A DNA stretch of 64,000 bases from Rickettsia akari str. Hartford (GCF_000018205.1 NC_009881.1:1167061-1231060), one strand, 5' to 3'. Shown: positions 19,459 through 31,075, counted from the stretch's first letter. Program-made: numbers and translations. The notes: generated by a model from the sequence alone, not told the origin.

Positions 19459-20412
19459 CTATCTATATTTTTCATTAATCACTTTCTTAGTTAATTGAGC
19501 ATTTATTTGAGAAGGAGAAACTTTAATATTTTGTTTAATGTTTTTTGTTTTTTCTTGAGATAGAAGACTTTCTTTATCATTTTGTAATGTTTTCATAAAC
19601 TTATCTATATTGCTTTGTTCTAGTTTTATTGCATTATCATTATTTAAAATTAACCCTCCAATTTTTTCCCCAAGTTCGGGTGCATATCTGACAGCAAAAA
19701 TTGATGCCGGTACAACTATGATAGAAAAAGCCGCTCCCGCAGTCGCAACACTAATTGCTCCGACTAGTAAAGCACAAACAGCACCGGCAATTTTTCCGGT
19801 TGCTTGTTTAAACATATTACTTTTTTGTGTAAATGCTAAAGACATTTCGAATATTTTATTAAATTCTTTCTTTATATAGATTGTTGCTTCATCAATATTA
19901 TTATATTTCTTCATTGCATACATTACAGAAGCCTTAAATAATTTTTTATTAGATTCCGCATAGTTTATTATTTTGTCACAATTCTTCTCTTTTAAAAGAG
20001 TTTTAAATATATTTTTAACTTTTTCTTTTTCGGTACTATTTATTTTTTTATCTCCAAAATAAACCTCTACAAGATTTTCTGCTATTATATCTTGTGATTG
20101 CTGTAAAATATTATTCTTATTTTGCTCATTTTCATTTTCAGAAGTAATCATTATTGCAAATAACTCCAATGCTACGGAAAAATTATCATCATTAATAACC
20201 CGCATACCTAAATAATTTTTGAGTCTAGAAATACATTTATTAATATATTTTTCAGCTTCCGGCTTAGAATTAAGCCTTAGCGTATAATCTATAGCCAGCA
20301 TATTTGCAATAGTAGAGCAAGTAGATTGCGTAAGATTATTGACAAAATTATTAACAATATCTTTTTTAAATAAATTAGTATTTATGTTATTAAGTACTAT
20401 TGCATTATTCAT
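19459..20412 (-). CDS. Hypothetical protein with one hydrophobic segment
   Basis: I do not recognise a family. The 317 residues are mostly helical and polar (many Asn, Lys, Glu). A glycine/alanine-rich hydrophobic stretch is near residues 213-245 (GAVCALLVGAISVATAGAAF, then IIVVPASIFAV), enough for one hairpin or membrane segment. The tail is basic. It starts ten bases after the preceding gene ends, so it is probably cotranscribed with the two upstream genes. No signal peptide is evident. A secreted or membrane-associated role is possible but unproven. Confidence 0.6.
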   Translation of the reverse strand: MNNAIVLNNINTNLFKKDIVNNFVNNLTQSTCSTIANMLAIDYTLRLNSKPEAEKYINKCISRLKNYLGMRVINDDNFSVALELFAIMITSENENEQNKNNILQQSQDIIAENLVEVYFGDKKINSTEKEKVKNIFKTLLKEKNCDKIINYAESNKKLFKASVMYAMKKYNNIDEATIYIKKEFNKIFEMSLAFTQKSNMFKQATGKIAGAVCALLVGAISVATAGAAFSIIVVPASIFAVRYAPELGEKIGGLILNNDNAIKLEQSNIDKFMKTLQNDKESLLSQEKTKNIKQNIKVSPSQINAQLTKKVINEKYR

Positions 20413-20421
20413 TTTAGTAAT

Positions 20422-21060
20422 TTATTTTGAGGCTAATTCTCTGATATATAATATCAATTTAGCATAAATAAGATTAGGAGCATGATTCACTGAAAGTTTA
20501 TATATATTCTTGGGCGTTAACACTTCTTCATTACGCACTCGTACAAAAGATATAAGAGTATTAGGAGGCATATAAGAATAAATTTCAGAAAATATTTTTA
20601 AAAAAGTTACAAAATCTGCACATGCATATTTGATATTTATGCTATAATTATTTAGATGAATCGCTTCACCCTCTCCTCCTTCAATCGCTTGAACATTATT
20701 TTTAAAAAATACTGAACTTATAGATACGTCTATAGGTTCTACTAAATCATATTTAGTGCTTAAGCTTTTTATTTTAGGAATTAGTTTTTCATAATTTAAG
20801 CAACTCACATCACTTGGAAGGCTTAAATCTACATATTTTTTGTAAGATTCTAATATTTCTTCTTTAGAGTTAATTACAGAATAAAGCTTTAAAACTGCCT
20901 CTGTTAGATTTTCTTGTGAAACTTGTTTATCAAGAATAGATTTACTGTATTCTTGTTGGCAATTTTTTATTATCCAAATAGTTAAGGAAATAAAGAAGAA
21001 ATATATAATAAATTGAAAGAATATAAGATTCTTTAAATACATAATATATTTTTCAAACAT
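20422..21060 (-). CDS. Hypothetical bitopic membrane protein, PilO/GspM-like topology
   Basis: A 212-residue protein with a short cytoplasmic N-terminus, a membrane helix at about residues 11-32 (FFQFIIYFFFISLTIWII), a likely coiled coil (LDKQVSQENLTEAVLKLYSV) and a globular C-terminal part presumably in the periplasm. This is the size and layout of PilO or GspM assembly-platform proteins. I see no family signature strong enough to name it. The larger gene upstream has the matching PilM/N or GspL layout, which is the main reason for the suggestion. Confidence 0.5.
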   Translation of the reverse strand: MFEKYIMYLKNLIFFQFIIYFFFISLTIWIIKNCQQEYSKSILDKQVSQENLTEAVLKLYSVINSKEEILESYKKYVDLSLPSDVSCLNYEKLIPKIKSLSTKYDLVEPIDVSISSVFFKNNVQAIEGGEGEAIHLNNYSINIKYACADFVTFLKIFSEIYSYMPPNTLISFVRVRNEEVLTPKNIYKLSVNHAPNLIYAKLILYIRELASK

Positions 21061-21100
21061 TATCTTTACCTTGGGTTATGAATGCTGTTGCATGACTTAT

Positions 21101-21304
21101 GTCATGCCCGCATGGCATTGCCTGAGTTGTTCGGTTTTCCGTCATTGCGATAAGAACTACGTAGTAATGCAACGAAGCAATCCAGTAAAAAATTCTGATT
21201 TACAGAATTTTTGATTATTTTTTCTGGATTACCGCGTCGCTTCGCTCCTCGCAATGACGATGAGATATCCACACAACAATGCCTTCCCGCTTCCGCAGGA
21301 ATGA
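21101..21304. repeat. Nested palindromic repeats (type A inside type C)
   Basis: The outer element begins gtcatgcccgcatgg and ends cttccgcaggaatgac. A complete type A element at 21141-21258 (gtcattgcgataag to cctcgcaatgac) lies inside it. The composite occupies nearly all of the 253 bases between the two membrane-protein genes. Confidence 0.75.
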
Positions 21305-21313
21305 CCTAGAATA

Positions 21314-22885
21314 CTAGGTCTTATTGTCAACTATATTAACCGATAAAGGAATTACTACCTTACCGAATATATCAAGTATTTTATCCTTATATATAACATA
21401 ATCTATCTGCAAATTAGATAATTGATTTTTTACGTTTTGCATATGATCATCTAGCAGCTTTAGAGATTCATCTATCGACAGATTATTAGTATAATATTTA
21501 AGTATTAATTTGATTATTAATTGTCTCTTAGAAACTAATAAAACATTATCTATATTTGTTAATTCCCATTTAATTTCTTCTAATTTAAAAGCCGGATTTA
21601 AAGTAATTATAAGTCTGTTAAGCAAATCAAAGGGTAGCGGTACAGGTGTTTCTAGTAATTTTCCTATTACATATAAATCAGCGATGCTAGTAGTATTTTT
21701 AATATAAGGATATTTATATTTGATACTATCATATTCTTGGTTTGTTGCATAATATTTTTCATTAATAGAGTTTATATCTTTGTAATTCTGGTTTGTATTA
21801 TATTTAATAATACAAACCACTAATATTAATATTATAAGTAATGCATTATATAATTTAAATGTCAGATCTTTTATAGTAACTAGTTTTTTTATTGATTTTA
21901 AATTATTATTATAAGCAGGAAAACTCTTATATTCTAGAAACAGCCTACTAATATTCGTATCTATAAATCTTTCTTTTTCTAGAGCTTGCGTGTTTAGTAT
22001 ATTATCAACCGGTATAAAGATTACAGGGCAATCTTCAAAATTTGTTGATTCTAATAAAGATTTTAACTCTTCATCTACTATAAGAATTATACAGGCTCTG
22101 TGGTCAAGATTACTTATATAGTTTTTAAATAATATAAAGCAATCATTAATTTCTTGTTCTATAATACCTTGAACATAGCCGGTTGTTTTATCAAATGGAT
22201 ACTCAAGATTTCTAATTGTTATTATATTATTTTTATGTTTGATAATAAATTTTATACCGCTAGCTTGTGATGCATATACACAAATTTGGAAATAATCATT
22301 ATATTTATCATTTTCTATATTCTGAACTATTTTATTTATAATAACTTTTAGCTCTAACGTTAAAAAGTAAATGTCTTTTAAATCAAGCGATCTTTGATCT
22401 ATAATGCATGAAATTATATCACTTAAAAGTGTTTCAAATGGACACGACATAATTAAAGTCGACCAAATTTCACTTGGTGTAGTAGTAATTTCGTAAACAC
22501 AATGTGCTATAATATCTTCTTTATTAAAATAACCTTCGATAAATTGTTCAATAGGATCAAGTTTAACTATCGACTGTAATACAGGTATTTGATCGTGCCG
22601 TGTCTTACATTCGCTACCGTCAAGTAAAAAATAAATATCGCTTTTTGGAAATTTACTAAAAAAGTTTTTATAAGGATTTAAGTCTATCTGTTCCTGAGTA
22701 GGGATAAATAATTTATCTAATAATTTATTATCAAGAAAAGTACTAAGAAATACACCTTGATTACCTAGTAACAGCACGATCTTTTTTCTTTTGAAAGAAA
22801 ATATCTTTAATTTTGTTAAAAAATTAACAAAATCTAATTTGCTCGAATCAAAAATATTTTTCATAAATAAATTTATTTTAATCAT
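21314..22885 (-). CDS. Hypothetical membrane protein, PilM-PilN/GspL-like architecture
   Basis: A 523-residue protein. The first 330 residues look soluble and cytoplasmic, with a block at residues 80-110 ([19 protein letters not shown]) that resembles the corresponding region of BfpC/PilM-type pilus proteins. One membrane helix follows near residues 345-362 ([15 protein letters not shown]). About 160 residues then lie outside, beginning with a likely coiled coil and ending in an alpha/beta domain. The arrangement equals GspL or a PilM-PilN fusion. An internal ATG at 22864 is an alternative start. Divergent from alaS. The function is inference only. Confidence 0.5.
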   Translation of the reverse strand: MIKINLFMKNIFDSSKLDFVNFLTKLKIFSFKRKKIVLLLGNQGVFLSTFLDNKLLDKLFIPTQEQIDLNPYKNFFSKFPKSDIYFLLDGSECKTRHDQIPVLQSIVKLDPIEQFIEGYFNKEDIIAHCVYEITTTPSEIWSTLIMSCPFETLLSDIISCIIDQRSLDLKDIYFLTLELKVIINKIVQNIENDKYNDYFQICVYASQASGIKFIIKHKNNIITIRNLEYPFDKTTGYVQGIIEQEINDCFILFKNYISNLDHRACIILIVDEELKSLLESTNFEDCPVIFIPVDNILNTQALEKERFIDTNISRLFLEYKSFPAYNNNLKSIKKLVTIKDLTFKLYNALLIILILVVCIIKYNTNQNYKDINSINEKYYATNQEYDSIKYKYPYIKNTTSIADLYVIGKLLETPVPLPFDLLNRLIITLNPAFKLEEIKWELTNIDNVLLVSKRQLIIKLILKYYTNNLSIDESLKLLDDHMQNVKNQLSNLQIDYVIYKDKILDIFGKVVIPLSVNIVDNKT

Positions 22886-22954
22886 AATTCAGTGTATTTT
22901 ACTATATGCAAAGTCAGACCTGCGTAACATTGTTGCGTGGACTGATTTTCTGTT

Positions 22955-23047
22955 GTCATCCCGCGACTTGATCGCGAGATCCAACTTTAAAAAATACATA
23001 ATAATACTAATATTTTTATGGACCCCGTGGTCAAGCCACGTGCTGAT
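22955..23047. repeat. Palindromic repeat, type B
   Basis: Left arm gtcatcccgcgacttgatcg, right arm ccccgtggtcaagccacg; the right end has diverged (tgctgatac). It separates the divergent alaS and platform-like gene and leaves only about 55 bases for the alaS promoter. Confidence 0.75.
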
Positions 23048-23105
23048 ACGGTGGATTTTACCGATCCACAAAGGAATGACATAATATTAAATAATATATC
23101 GTACC

Positions 23106-25742
23106 ATGACTAAATTTACCACCGAAGAAGTTAGAAGTAAATTCATAACTTACTTTAAAACAAATAATCATACACATGTACCGGCTAGCTCGTTAATTCC
23201 ACACAATGACCCTAGCTTAATGTTTGTTAATTCCGGAATGGTACAATTTAAAAATGTTTTTACTGGACAAACAAAAAGACCTTATCACACAGCAGTAACT
23301 AGTCAAAAATCTGTTAGAGCCGGCGGTAAACATAACGACCTTGAGAATGTCGGTTATACAGCAAGACATCATACATTTTTTGAAATGCTAGGTAATTTTT
23401 CATTCGGTGACTATTTTAAAGAACAAGCAATATATTACGCCTGGAATTTATTGACTAAAGAATTTGAACTCCCAAAAGACAAGCTGTATGCAACAATTTA
23501 TCATACTGATGACGAAGCGGCTTCTTGTTGGAAAAAAATAGCAGGTTTTGGGGATGATCGCATAATAAAGATTAAAACAAACGATAATTTTTGGTCTATG
23601 GGAGATACTGGTCCTTGTGGTCCTTGCTCTGAAATTTTTTATGACCACGGAGAACAAATATACGGCGGGCTACCTGGCACTAAGTACGAAGACGGTGACA
23701 GATTTATCGAAATTTGGAATATGGTATTTATGCAATATGAACAAATCGATAAAGATACTAGAATAGAGTTACCGCAAAAATCTATCGATACCGGTATGGG
23801 TCTTGAGCGTATGACTGCAGTATTACAGCATGTTAGCAACAATTATGACATAGATTTATTTCAGGAAATAATTAATTTTACCGAAAATATAGTAAAAGTG
23901 AAAATTGAGGGAGAAGCTAAATTTTCTTACCGAGTTATTGCCGACCACTTACGAGCAAGTAGCTTTTTAATAGCTGACGGCGTTATTCCTTCAAATGAGG
24001 GGCGTGGTTACGTACTTCGACGTATTATGAGGCGAGCCATGAGGCATGCCCATATGCTCGGATCACAAGAGCCGTTAATGTATAAATTACTGCCAAAACT
24101 TGTTGATTTAATGGGGAGTGTTTATCCTGAACTTAAGAGAGCAGAAAGCTTTATCAGCAGAATCTTAGAACAAGAAGAAATTAGGTTTAAAACTACTTTA
24201 GAACGTGGATTAAAGCTACTGACCGAAGAAACAGAAACGCTAAAGAAAGGTAATGAATTATCAGGAGAAATAGCGTTTAAACTATATGATACTTACGGAT
24301 TTCCGCTTGATTTAACCGAAGATATTCTAAAAAACCGTGATATCTCCATCGATCATAAGGGGTTTGAAGAGCAAATGCTCGCACAAAAAGAACGTGCTAG
24401 AAAAGCTTGGCTTGGCTCCGGTGAATCAAAAACCGATCAGTTGTGGTTTGACATCAAAGAGCAGCATGGTAGCACGGAGTTTTTAGGATATACGCTTAAT
24501 GAAGCAGAATGTAAAATAATTGCATTAATTAAAGATAATAATTTAGTTAATGATATAAAAAAGATAGATACGCAATTTCTGCTAATCAGCAACCAAACAC
24601 CTTTTTACGGTGAGTCCGGCGGTCAGATGGGTGACATTGGAACGATATTTGCAAAAGATTCTGATATAGAAGTAATAGATACTTTAAAATATTTAGGCTC
24701 TATTATAGCCCATAAATGTATTTTGAAAAAGGGCCAGATTAACGTAGGTGATAGTGCTAATTTTAGTATAGACATCAAATATAGACAAAATTTAAGGATT
24801 CACCACTCGGCCACGCATATATTACATGCAGTACTACATGAGGTACTTGGTCAACATGTTACACAAAAAGGTTCGTTAGTCGCTCCGACTTATTTACGTT
24901 TTGATATTAGCCATTCTAAAGCTGTGACTCATGAAGAAATCACTTCAATCGAAGATAAGGTAAATGAGATTATTAGAGATAATCATGAAGTAAATACTAC
25001 ATTAATGACAACTGAAGATGCAGTTAAACAAGGAGTTATGGCACTTTTTGGTGAGAAGTACGACTCTGAGGTAAGAGTAGTTAAGATGGGTGAGACTTCT
25101 TTAGAATTATGTGGCGGTACGCATGTTAGACGTACCGGTGATATCGGATCTTTTAAAATTACAAGCGAAAGTGCTATAGCAGCAGGTGTTCGTAGAATTG
25201 AAGCAGTTTGCGGTGAATTCGTAATTAAATTAATTAGAGAAAAGGATAGTTTACTTAAATCTATAGAAAACAGTTTAAAGACTAACAAAAACGAACTTGT
25301 TACTAAGGTTAATAATACCCTAGAGCGTAATAAGGAACTTGAGAAAGAGTTAGAAAAAACTCATTTAGCTCGTTTAGATTTAAGTATAGAGCAAATTGAA
25401 AAGCAAGCTGAGGATATAAAAGGAGTTAAGTTAATTTATCGACATATAGAGAATTTAGACAATAAAGTATTGCGTCAGGCTGCAGCAAATTTAACGAACA
25501 AAGTAGAAGATTTAATAGTAGTATATATTACGGGTAATAACGATAAATTATCTATTACGGTTGCGGTGAGTAAAGCTATAACAGACAAATACAATGCATG
25601 TATAATTGCAAAAGAACTCTCTTTATTCTTGGGGGGCAGCGGCGGAGGTGGACAAGCAAGCCTTGCTCAAGCCGGAGGAAGCGATATAGGCAAGTTAACT
25701 AACATCCATGAAAAATTATACAGTTTTATAACAGCGTCGTAA
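23106..25742 (+). CDS. alaS: Alanyl-tRNA synthetase
   Basis: An 878-residue class II synthetase of standard bacterial length. The aminoacylation domain begins FITYFKTNNHTHVPASSL and includes MFVNSGMVQFKNVF. The editing domain carries HHSATHILHAVL with its zinc-binding histidines and CGGTHVRRTGDIG. The C-terminal region holds a coiled coil (NNTLERNKELEKELEK) and the glycine-rich GGSGGGGQASLAQAGG of the C-Ala domain. It charges tRNA-Ala and clears mis-charged Ser or Gly. Confidence 0.97.
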   Translation: MTKFTTEEVRSKFITYFKTNNHTHVPASSLIPHNDPSLMFVNSGMVQFKNVFTGQTKRPYHTAVTSQKSVRAGGKHNDLENVGYTARHHTFFEMLGNFSFGDYFKEQAIYYAWNLLTKEFELPKDKLYATIYHTDDEAASCWKKIAGFGDDRIIKIKTNDNFWSMGDTGPCGPCSEIFYDHGEQIYGGLPGTKYEDGDRFIEIWNMVFMQYEQIDKDTRIELPQKSIDTGMGLERMTAVLQHVSNNYDIDLFQEIINFTENIVKVKIEGEAKFSYRVIADHLRASSFLIADGVIPSNEGRGYVLRRIMRRAMRHAHMLGSQEPLMYKLLPKLVDLMGSVYPELKRAESFISRILEQEEIRFKTTLERGLKLLTEETETLKKGNELSGEIAFKLYDTYGFPLDLTEDILKNRDISIDHKGFEEQMLAQKERARKAWLGSGESKTDQLWFDIKEQHGSTEFLGYTLNEAECKIIALIKDNNLVNDIKKIDTQFLLISNQTPFYGESGGQMGDIGTIFAKDSDIEVIDTLKYLGSIIAHKCILKKGQINVGDSANFSIDIKYRQNLRIHHSATHILHAVLHEVLGQHVTQKGSLVAPTYLRFDISHSKAVTHEEITSIEDKVNEIIRDNHEVNTTLMTTEDAVKQGVMALFGEKYDSEVRVVKMGETSLELCGGTHVRRTGDIGSFKITSESAIAAGVRRIEAVCGEFVIKLIREKDSLLKSIENSLKTNKNELVTKVNNTLERNKELEKELEKTHLARLDLSIEQIEKQAEDIKGVKLIYRHIENLDNKVLRQAAANLTNKVEDLIVVYITGNNDKLSITVAVSKAITDKYNACIIAKELSLFLGGSGGGGQASLAQAGGSDIGKLTNIHEKLYSFITAS

Positions 25743-25801
25743 TATACTAATTTAGGATGTGGTTGCGAGCAGTGGTATCGTTGTTGCATAACACATTTTA
25801 T

Positions 25802-25906
25802 GTCATTCTCGCGTCGGCTGGAATCCAGAAAAAAGTATAAATACAGCAAATTTTTGAAATTAAAATCTTGCTTTATGCCATTGATTCCCGCCTCCGTAGG
25901 AATGAC
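25802..25906. repeat. Palindromic repeat, type C
   Basis: Arms gtcattctcgcgtcggctgg and cgcctccgtaggaatgac, with the internal tataaatacagcaaattttt segment shared with the copies at 51488 and 51762. Confidence 0.75.
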
Positions 25907-25935
25907 ATCTAGGACTTTTTAAAATTGTCCGGTAC

Positions 25936-26001
25936 TATGGACTTGATCGCAGGATTCACACTTGTTTTCTTATGGATACCGTGGTCAAACCACGGGATGA
26001 C
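25936..26001. repeat. Truncated palindromic repeat, type B
   Basis: Right arm accgtggtcaaaccacgggatgac is intact; the left side (gatcgcaggattcac) is degraded. It is followed by type C-like debris (cttcgcaggaatgac) at about 26030. Confidence 0.55.
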
Positions 26002-26069
26002 AGAGGTAAAATTGATCCACACTGGCAATGCTTCGCAGGAATGACATCGGTACCCACACAACCGTATAT

Positions 26070-28073
26070 TATCGTTAAATATCCAAGTACTTCTACTAAT
26101 TTATGGTTATTAGCAAAATTTCCTGCCTCATCATGATTGCCGTAATGATCAAAATTTATTAATATCTCTTCTTGAGAATTTTTATAAATTAGATTTGTAA
26201 ATAAACACATGTCACGGTCAAATTTAGCTTCTACTGCTTTATTTTGTAAAAATTTAATTCCATTGATGCTTGTTTTAGACAATATGTAATACCTTTTTCT
26301 ATAGCTTGAGTAAAAGAATCAATTAAATTAATATCTAATGTTTTCTTGATGTCTTCAGAAATTTTTGCAAAGCAATTTAAACCTTTATATTTGCCTACAA
26401 AATAAGACTCATCTTTTTTAATGTTCTGTTTATTAACATTCCAATTACTAACAATTTGGTTATTAGTGATTTTTTAGCTCATTTCAAAAAGTTTTTGTTG
26501 TTTTAGCCGTTGATATTTCTTTTGCATCATATTGCTCAATAAGCTCGTCTATATTTTCTGCTTTGTTATCTGTAGAGTAATTTGCAGAAATTTCTTGCTG
26601 TTTTTCTTCGGTTAATTGATTTGCATATTCTTGGGCTTTTTCTTTATTAAATAATAATAAAGAAAAAGCTATACCTATTTCTAAAGTTTCTTCATTTTTT
26701 TTGGTCATATTTTAAAAGGTTGTCTACCTTTTCAGGAATAGAGTTAAATTCTTAATTAGCAATTAAAACAGTACTCGAGATATTAATTAAATCAGCAGCT
26801 TCTTTTCCATCTAGATGATTGCTATCAATAATAATTTGTGAAACTTCAATATCCTCTTCTAATCCAAATAAAGCTTTAAATTGCCATAAATATTTATTTT
26901 GGAATTATTGTGCATTAGGGCTTTTTTTTTACAATATCAAATTGTTTAGTGTAGAGAGCTTGAAAACAATGATGTATTATCACTACAATCATTAATAAGT
27001 TTGTTCAGAACCTTAGCTTCATCAGCCTTAAAAAACTTACCTTCATTAAATTTAGCTACATATTCTAAACTTTTAATTAGAGAATTGAAGCATGTAGGTA
27101 TTGCAATTTTATTAATTGATGCTAATCCTTTTGTAGAAACAGTAGGAAGATCTTGAGATATCTTTAATAAGTGTTTTAAATCTTTATATGTTAAGTAATT
27201 TATAGAAAAGCAGCTCAATAGTATTTTTTGCAGATTGATAATCTGCTTTATTGAAATATGCGATTCCAAGGTTATGATAACAATTACCTATATCTGTATA
27301 TATATTTTTGTTTGCTAAATCCTCATTATCCATATTCACTAATTTACTTTTTAGCAACTTTATTACTTGATCAGCATCGTTTTTTGATAACAAAGCATCT
27401 GAAAAGTTTAACAATGCACAAAAATTTTGTTGACAGTGTGTTTCTAATAAAAGATACTAAGTTGGTAATGATTCAGATAGCTTCGTTATATTTAGGGCAT
27501 TGATTAAAAAAAAAGCTAAGTTTACATCAGCAGTTTTTAATACATCTTTTATTAATTCTTCAGCTAGTTGGTCATGATTATTTTTTATGGCAATATTTAT
27601 AGCATCACGCATAGCTTCGATTTTTAGAAATATAACTCTCCCGACATCTAAATTACTAATTTTTTTAGGTTACAGTTCGCATGTATAAAATTTCTTCTCT
27701 ATTTTATACACAAAAATTTTTTTCAGATAATTTTTTAATCTGATATTTATCAAGTAGTGTATTACATTTTACACCCTAATACCGACGATTAATAAATAAT
27801 TTTGTCATAACATTTTGTATAATAAGTTATTGCGTTATATTTAGATGTATCATTAATTAAGTAATTAACAACTTCTACCGTAATTTTAATATTTTTTACG
27901 AAGTCAATAGAATCCTGTAATGCCATAGCATAAAATTCGTCTGCTTGTAACATTTGTGTAAATTGTTTAAAATTACTACTATTACTACTATCTAAAAGAA
28001 TTGATTTATTTTCAGAAAAAGTAATAGCTTGGAGATGATTTGGTGTAGATTGGAGAGTTTCTTGGTTCATCAT
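26070..28073 (-). pseudogene. Decayed TPR-like protein gene
   Basis: Five minus-strand fragments lie in one direction and are separated by stops and shifts. From the start at 28073 (MMNQETLQSTPNHLQAITF) the translation passes DAINIAIKNNHDQLAEELI, then TDIGNCYHNLGIAYFNKADY, which has the spacing of a tetratricopeptide repeat (GxxYxxxxxYxxA). Fragments at 27269-26946, 26708-26484 and 26282 follow. The intact gene could have encoded over 600 residues. I cannot name it. The 28073 fragment (94 residues) has its own start and could still be made. Confidence 0.5.
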
Positions 28074-28221
28074 AATTGATAATTGCTTGGAGGATTATAT
28101 ACTAATTTTGATTTTTTGTAAAGAACGTTAATATTCAAGTTCCCACTGTGAAATGAAGACTATCGTTGTTAAGAGCTATTACAAGTAGATCAGAGTTATT
28201 ATATAACACTCATAATAGTTA

Positions 28222-28959
28222 TTAATACTCTGTTTTCACAAAATAAAGTCCATAGGCAGGGGCGGTAAGACCAGCAGCTTTTCTATCTTTAGCTTCTAGA
28301 ACATCTTTAATATGCTCTGCTTGCCAAATATTCTTACCAACAAGCACTAAACTACCAACAATGTTACGCACCATATGATGTAAAAATGATGGGGCTGAAA
28401 GATATAATTTTATTTCTTCGTCTCCTTTAACAATGTTAAGTTCAGTTAAAGTTTTAATCGGTGATTTTGATTGACATGAGCTAGCCCTAAATGAAGTAAA
28501 ATCATGTTTGCCTAATAGATAAGCTGCAGCTTTTTGCATAGCTAGAACATCTAGAGGTGAACTAATCCACCATGCTCTATTTAAATCAATTACCGATGGA
28601 TAAGGTCTATTAATAATTCTATATATATAATGACGAGAGGTGGCTGAAAATCTTGCATGAAAATCATTTAGGACTATTGCACAATGCCATACCACTACTG
28701 CATAAGGTCTTGCAAAATAGTTAATAGCCGTAATAATTTTGTGAGGTTCTAAATATTTTGAAAGATCAAAATGTGCTACTTGACCTATAGCATGAACACC
28801 GGCATCTGTTCTTCCTGACCCAAATAATATTACCTGTTCACCAGAAAATTTATAAATCGCTTCTTCTAATATCTGCTGTACCGACATTACTCCTGCTTGT
28901 CTTTGCCAACCTGCAAGATTCGTGCCTAAATATTCAATGGTGATCTTATATCGATACAT
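28222..28959 (-). CDS. truA: tRNA pseudouridine(38-40) synthase
   Basis: A 245-residue enzyme with the catalytic block [19 protein letters not shown] (nucleophile Asp near residue 54) and [26 protein letters not shown] near the end. It isomerises uridines in the anticodon stem-loop of many tRNAs. The frame opens at 28980, but [19 protein letters not shown] at 28959 is the conserved N-terminus; the extra seven codons are not. Confidence 0.93.
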   Translation of the reverse strand: MYRYKITIEYLGTNLAGWQRQAGVMSVQQILEEAIYKFSGEQVILFGSGRTDAGVHAIGQVAHFDLSKYLEPHKIITAINYFARPYAVVVWHCAIVLNDFHARFSATSRHYIYRIINRPYPSVIDLNRAWWISSPLDVLAMQKAAAYLLGKHDFTSFRASSCQSKSPIKTLTELNIVKGDEEIKLYLSAPSFLHHMVRNIVGSLVLVGKNIWQAEHIKDVLEAKDRKAAGLTAPAYGLYFVKTEY

Positions 28960-29003
28960 AAAGAAGATTGTTATTGTCATTCCTATGGAAGGATACCTAA
29001 GCC

Positions 29004-29121
29004 GTCATTGCGAGAAGAATTACGCAGTAATTTGACAATGCAATCCAGCAAAAAAATCTGTAAATTAGAATTATTTTATTATTTTTCTGGATTGCCACGT
29101 CGGTTCGCTCCTCGCAATGAC
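29004..29121. repeat. Palindromic repeat, type A
   Basis: Arms gtcattgcgagaag and ctcctcgcaatgac with the ctggattgccacgtcgg segment. It lies between rpoD and truA, both on the minus strand. Confidence 0.8.
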
Positions 29122-29167
29122 GATTTGGTATCCATGCAAAAAACCACAGGATGACATACAAGTATTA

Positions 29168-31075
29168 TCATGCCTCTAGTAAATCTGATGGATTACCTTC
29201 ACCACGCTTTCCACCGCTTCTAAAGCTATTAAGTTTTTTGGATCTAATAGGATGTTGTAACTTTCTTAAAGCTTTTGACTCGATTTGTCTTATACGTTCT
29301 CTAGTTACCTTAAATTGCTGCCCTACTTCTTCTAATGTATGGTCAGTATTCATACCTATACCGAAACGCATTCTAAGCACTCTTTCTTCACGAGGCGTAA
29401 GGGTTGCAAGTACTCTAGTGGTAACTTCTCGTAAATTTGACTGAATCGCTGCATCAATCGGTGCTATTGCATTCTTATCTTCGATAAAATCGCCTAATTG
29501 ACCGCCGTCACTATCATCACCTACTGGATTCTCAAGACTTATAGGTTCTTTAGCTATTTTCATAACTTTACGCACTTTATCAAGCGGCATTGAAAGACGA
29601 TTAGCGATTTCCGTTGCCGTTGGTTCGTATCCAAGTTCATTAAGCATTTGTCTTGAAGTACGCAGTATCTTATTAATTGTTTCAATCATATGCACAGGAA
29701 TACGTATAGTCCTTGCTTGATCTGCAATAGCTCTTGTTATAGCCTGTCTAATCCACCAAGTAGCATAGGTAGAGAATTTATAACCACGGCGATATTCAAA
29801 TTTATCCACCGCTTTCATAAGTCCTATATTACCCTCTTGAATTAAATCTAAAAACTGCAACCCTCTATTAGCATATTTTTTAGCGATAGATATAACTAAA
29901 CGTAAATTCGCTTCTATCATATCCTTTTTTGCTTGCAGTGTTTGTCTCTCACTTTTTTGTATAGTATTCACTAGTTTTTTAAAATCATTAACTAAAAGAC
30001 CGGTATTAGATTCTATAACCGATAATTCAGCAATCATTTGATCTATATAATCCGATTCTTTAGTAATTAACTCTTTCCAAGCGACTTTTTTATTTTTCAG
30101 CATTTTTTCTTTCCATGCTGCATTGATAACCGATCCTATATATTCATCGAGGAAATTTTGGCGCGTTACTCCATATTTTTCAGCAAGTTTTAAAAAAGCT
30201 GTTTCTTTATTAATTAAATCACGATTTATTCCATACATCTTACCTAAAATTTCTTCCGTTCTTTTAGAATTAAAATGTATTTCCGAAACTTCATGTAATA
30301 ATAATTCCAAATTATTATTATATTTTTTGCTATTTTGTAAAACTTTAGGTTCAAAAGATTTTTCATAACATTTTTTAGCTTCAATGAGTAGCTCTTCGCA
30401 GATAAAAGAAATCTTTTTCATACGCTCTATGATATTAGGTAATATCTGCGTTTCTACTCTAGACATAGATAGGTGATTATCATCATGCTCTTCTCCTTCG
30501 GTCTCACTACTATGTTCTTCATCATTTTCGGGTGTTTCGTCATGTAAAATGTTAGCTTCTAAATCTATCAGGTCACGTAGTAACATTTTTTCATTAACTA
30601 AATCTTCATACCATACTATAAAACAACGCATAGCAATAGGGCTTCTGCATAAGGAAGCAGTCATTGTTTTGCGTCCTTCCTCAATCCTTTTTGCGATTTC
30701 TACTTCGTGTTCACGAGTTAAAAGATCGACTCCTCCCATATCCTTAAGATATAATCTTACAGGATCATCGGTAGTACCTATATTTTCTTCTTCTGCTTCA
30801 TCTTCAGGTTCATTATCAATATTGGTAGATAGCTTAAATTCTTCATCCATTCCGATATCAAGCTTAATATCATCATCTTCGTTAGATTCTAAAATATCTA
30901 CTCCCGCATCGGAAAATTTTAATATAGCTTCTTCTAATTGTCTTATTGAAGGATTTTCATTAAGAGGAAGAGCTTTGTTTATATCATCATAAGTGACAGG
31001 TATCTTTTTAGATTTAGCTTTTTTAAGTAAACTATCTATTTGATCTAGATCATTGTCTATATTGCTATTGCTCAT
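29168..31075 (-). CDS. rpoD: RNA polymerase primary sigma factor, sigma-70
   Basis: A 635-residue sigma factor. Region 1.1 and an acidic non-conserved region lie in the first 360 residues ([21 protein letters not shown] marks region 1.2). Regions 2.1-2.4 include [19 protein letters not shown] and [14 protein letters not shown] for -10 recognition. Region 4.2 is [20 protein letters not shown] for -35 binding. It directs transcription of most genes. It follows dnaG by 43 bases, the dnaG-rpoD order found in many bacteria. Confidence 0.97.
   Translation of the reverse strand: MSNSNIDNDLDQIDSLLKKAKSKKIPVTYDDINKALPLNENPSIRQLEEAILKFSDAGVDILESNEDDDIKLDIGMDEEFKLSTNIDNEPEDEAEEENIGTTDDPVRLYLKDMGGVDLLTREHEVEIAKRIEEGRKTMTASLCRSPIAMRCFIVWYEDLVNEKMLLRDLIDLEANILHDETPENDEEHSSETEGEEHDDNHLSMSRVETQILPNIIERMKKISFICEELLIEAKKCYEKSFEPKVLQNSKKYNNNLELLLHEVSEIHFNSKRTEEILGKMYGINRDLINKETAFLKLAEKYGVTRQNFLDEYIGSVINAAWKEKMLKNKKVAWKELITKESDYIDQMIAELSVIESNTGLLVNDFKKLVNTIQKSERQTLQAKKDMIEANLRLVISIAKKYANRGLQFLDLIQEGNIGLMKAVDKFEYRRGYKFSTYATWWIRQAITRAIADQARTIRIPVHMIETINKILRTSRQMLNELGYEPTATEIANRLSMPLDKVRKVMKIAKEPISLENPVGDDSDGGQLGDFIEDKNAIAPIDAAIQSNLREVTTRVLATLTPREERVLRMRFGIGMNTDHTLEEVGQQFKVTRERIRQIESKALRKLQHPIRSKKLNSFRSGGKRGEGNPSDLLEA

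Noticed and set aside
25956..26069. C-terminal codons of the last TPR-like fragment
   Set aside because: They are translated from repeat arms (types B and C), so I ended the remnant before them.
29151..30992. Several open frames antisense to rpoD
   Set aside because: They are shadows of the sigma-factor gene.
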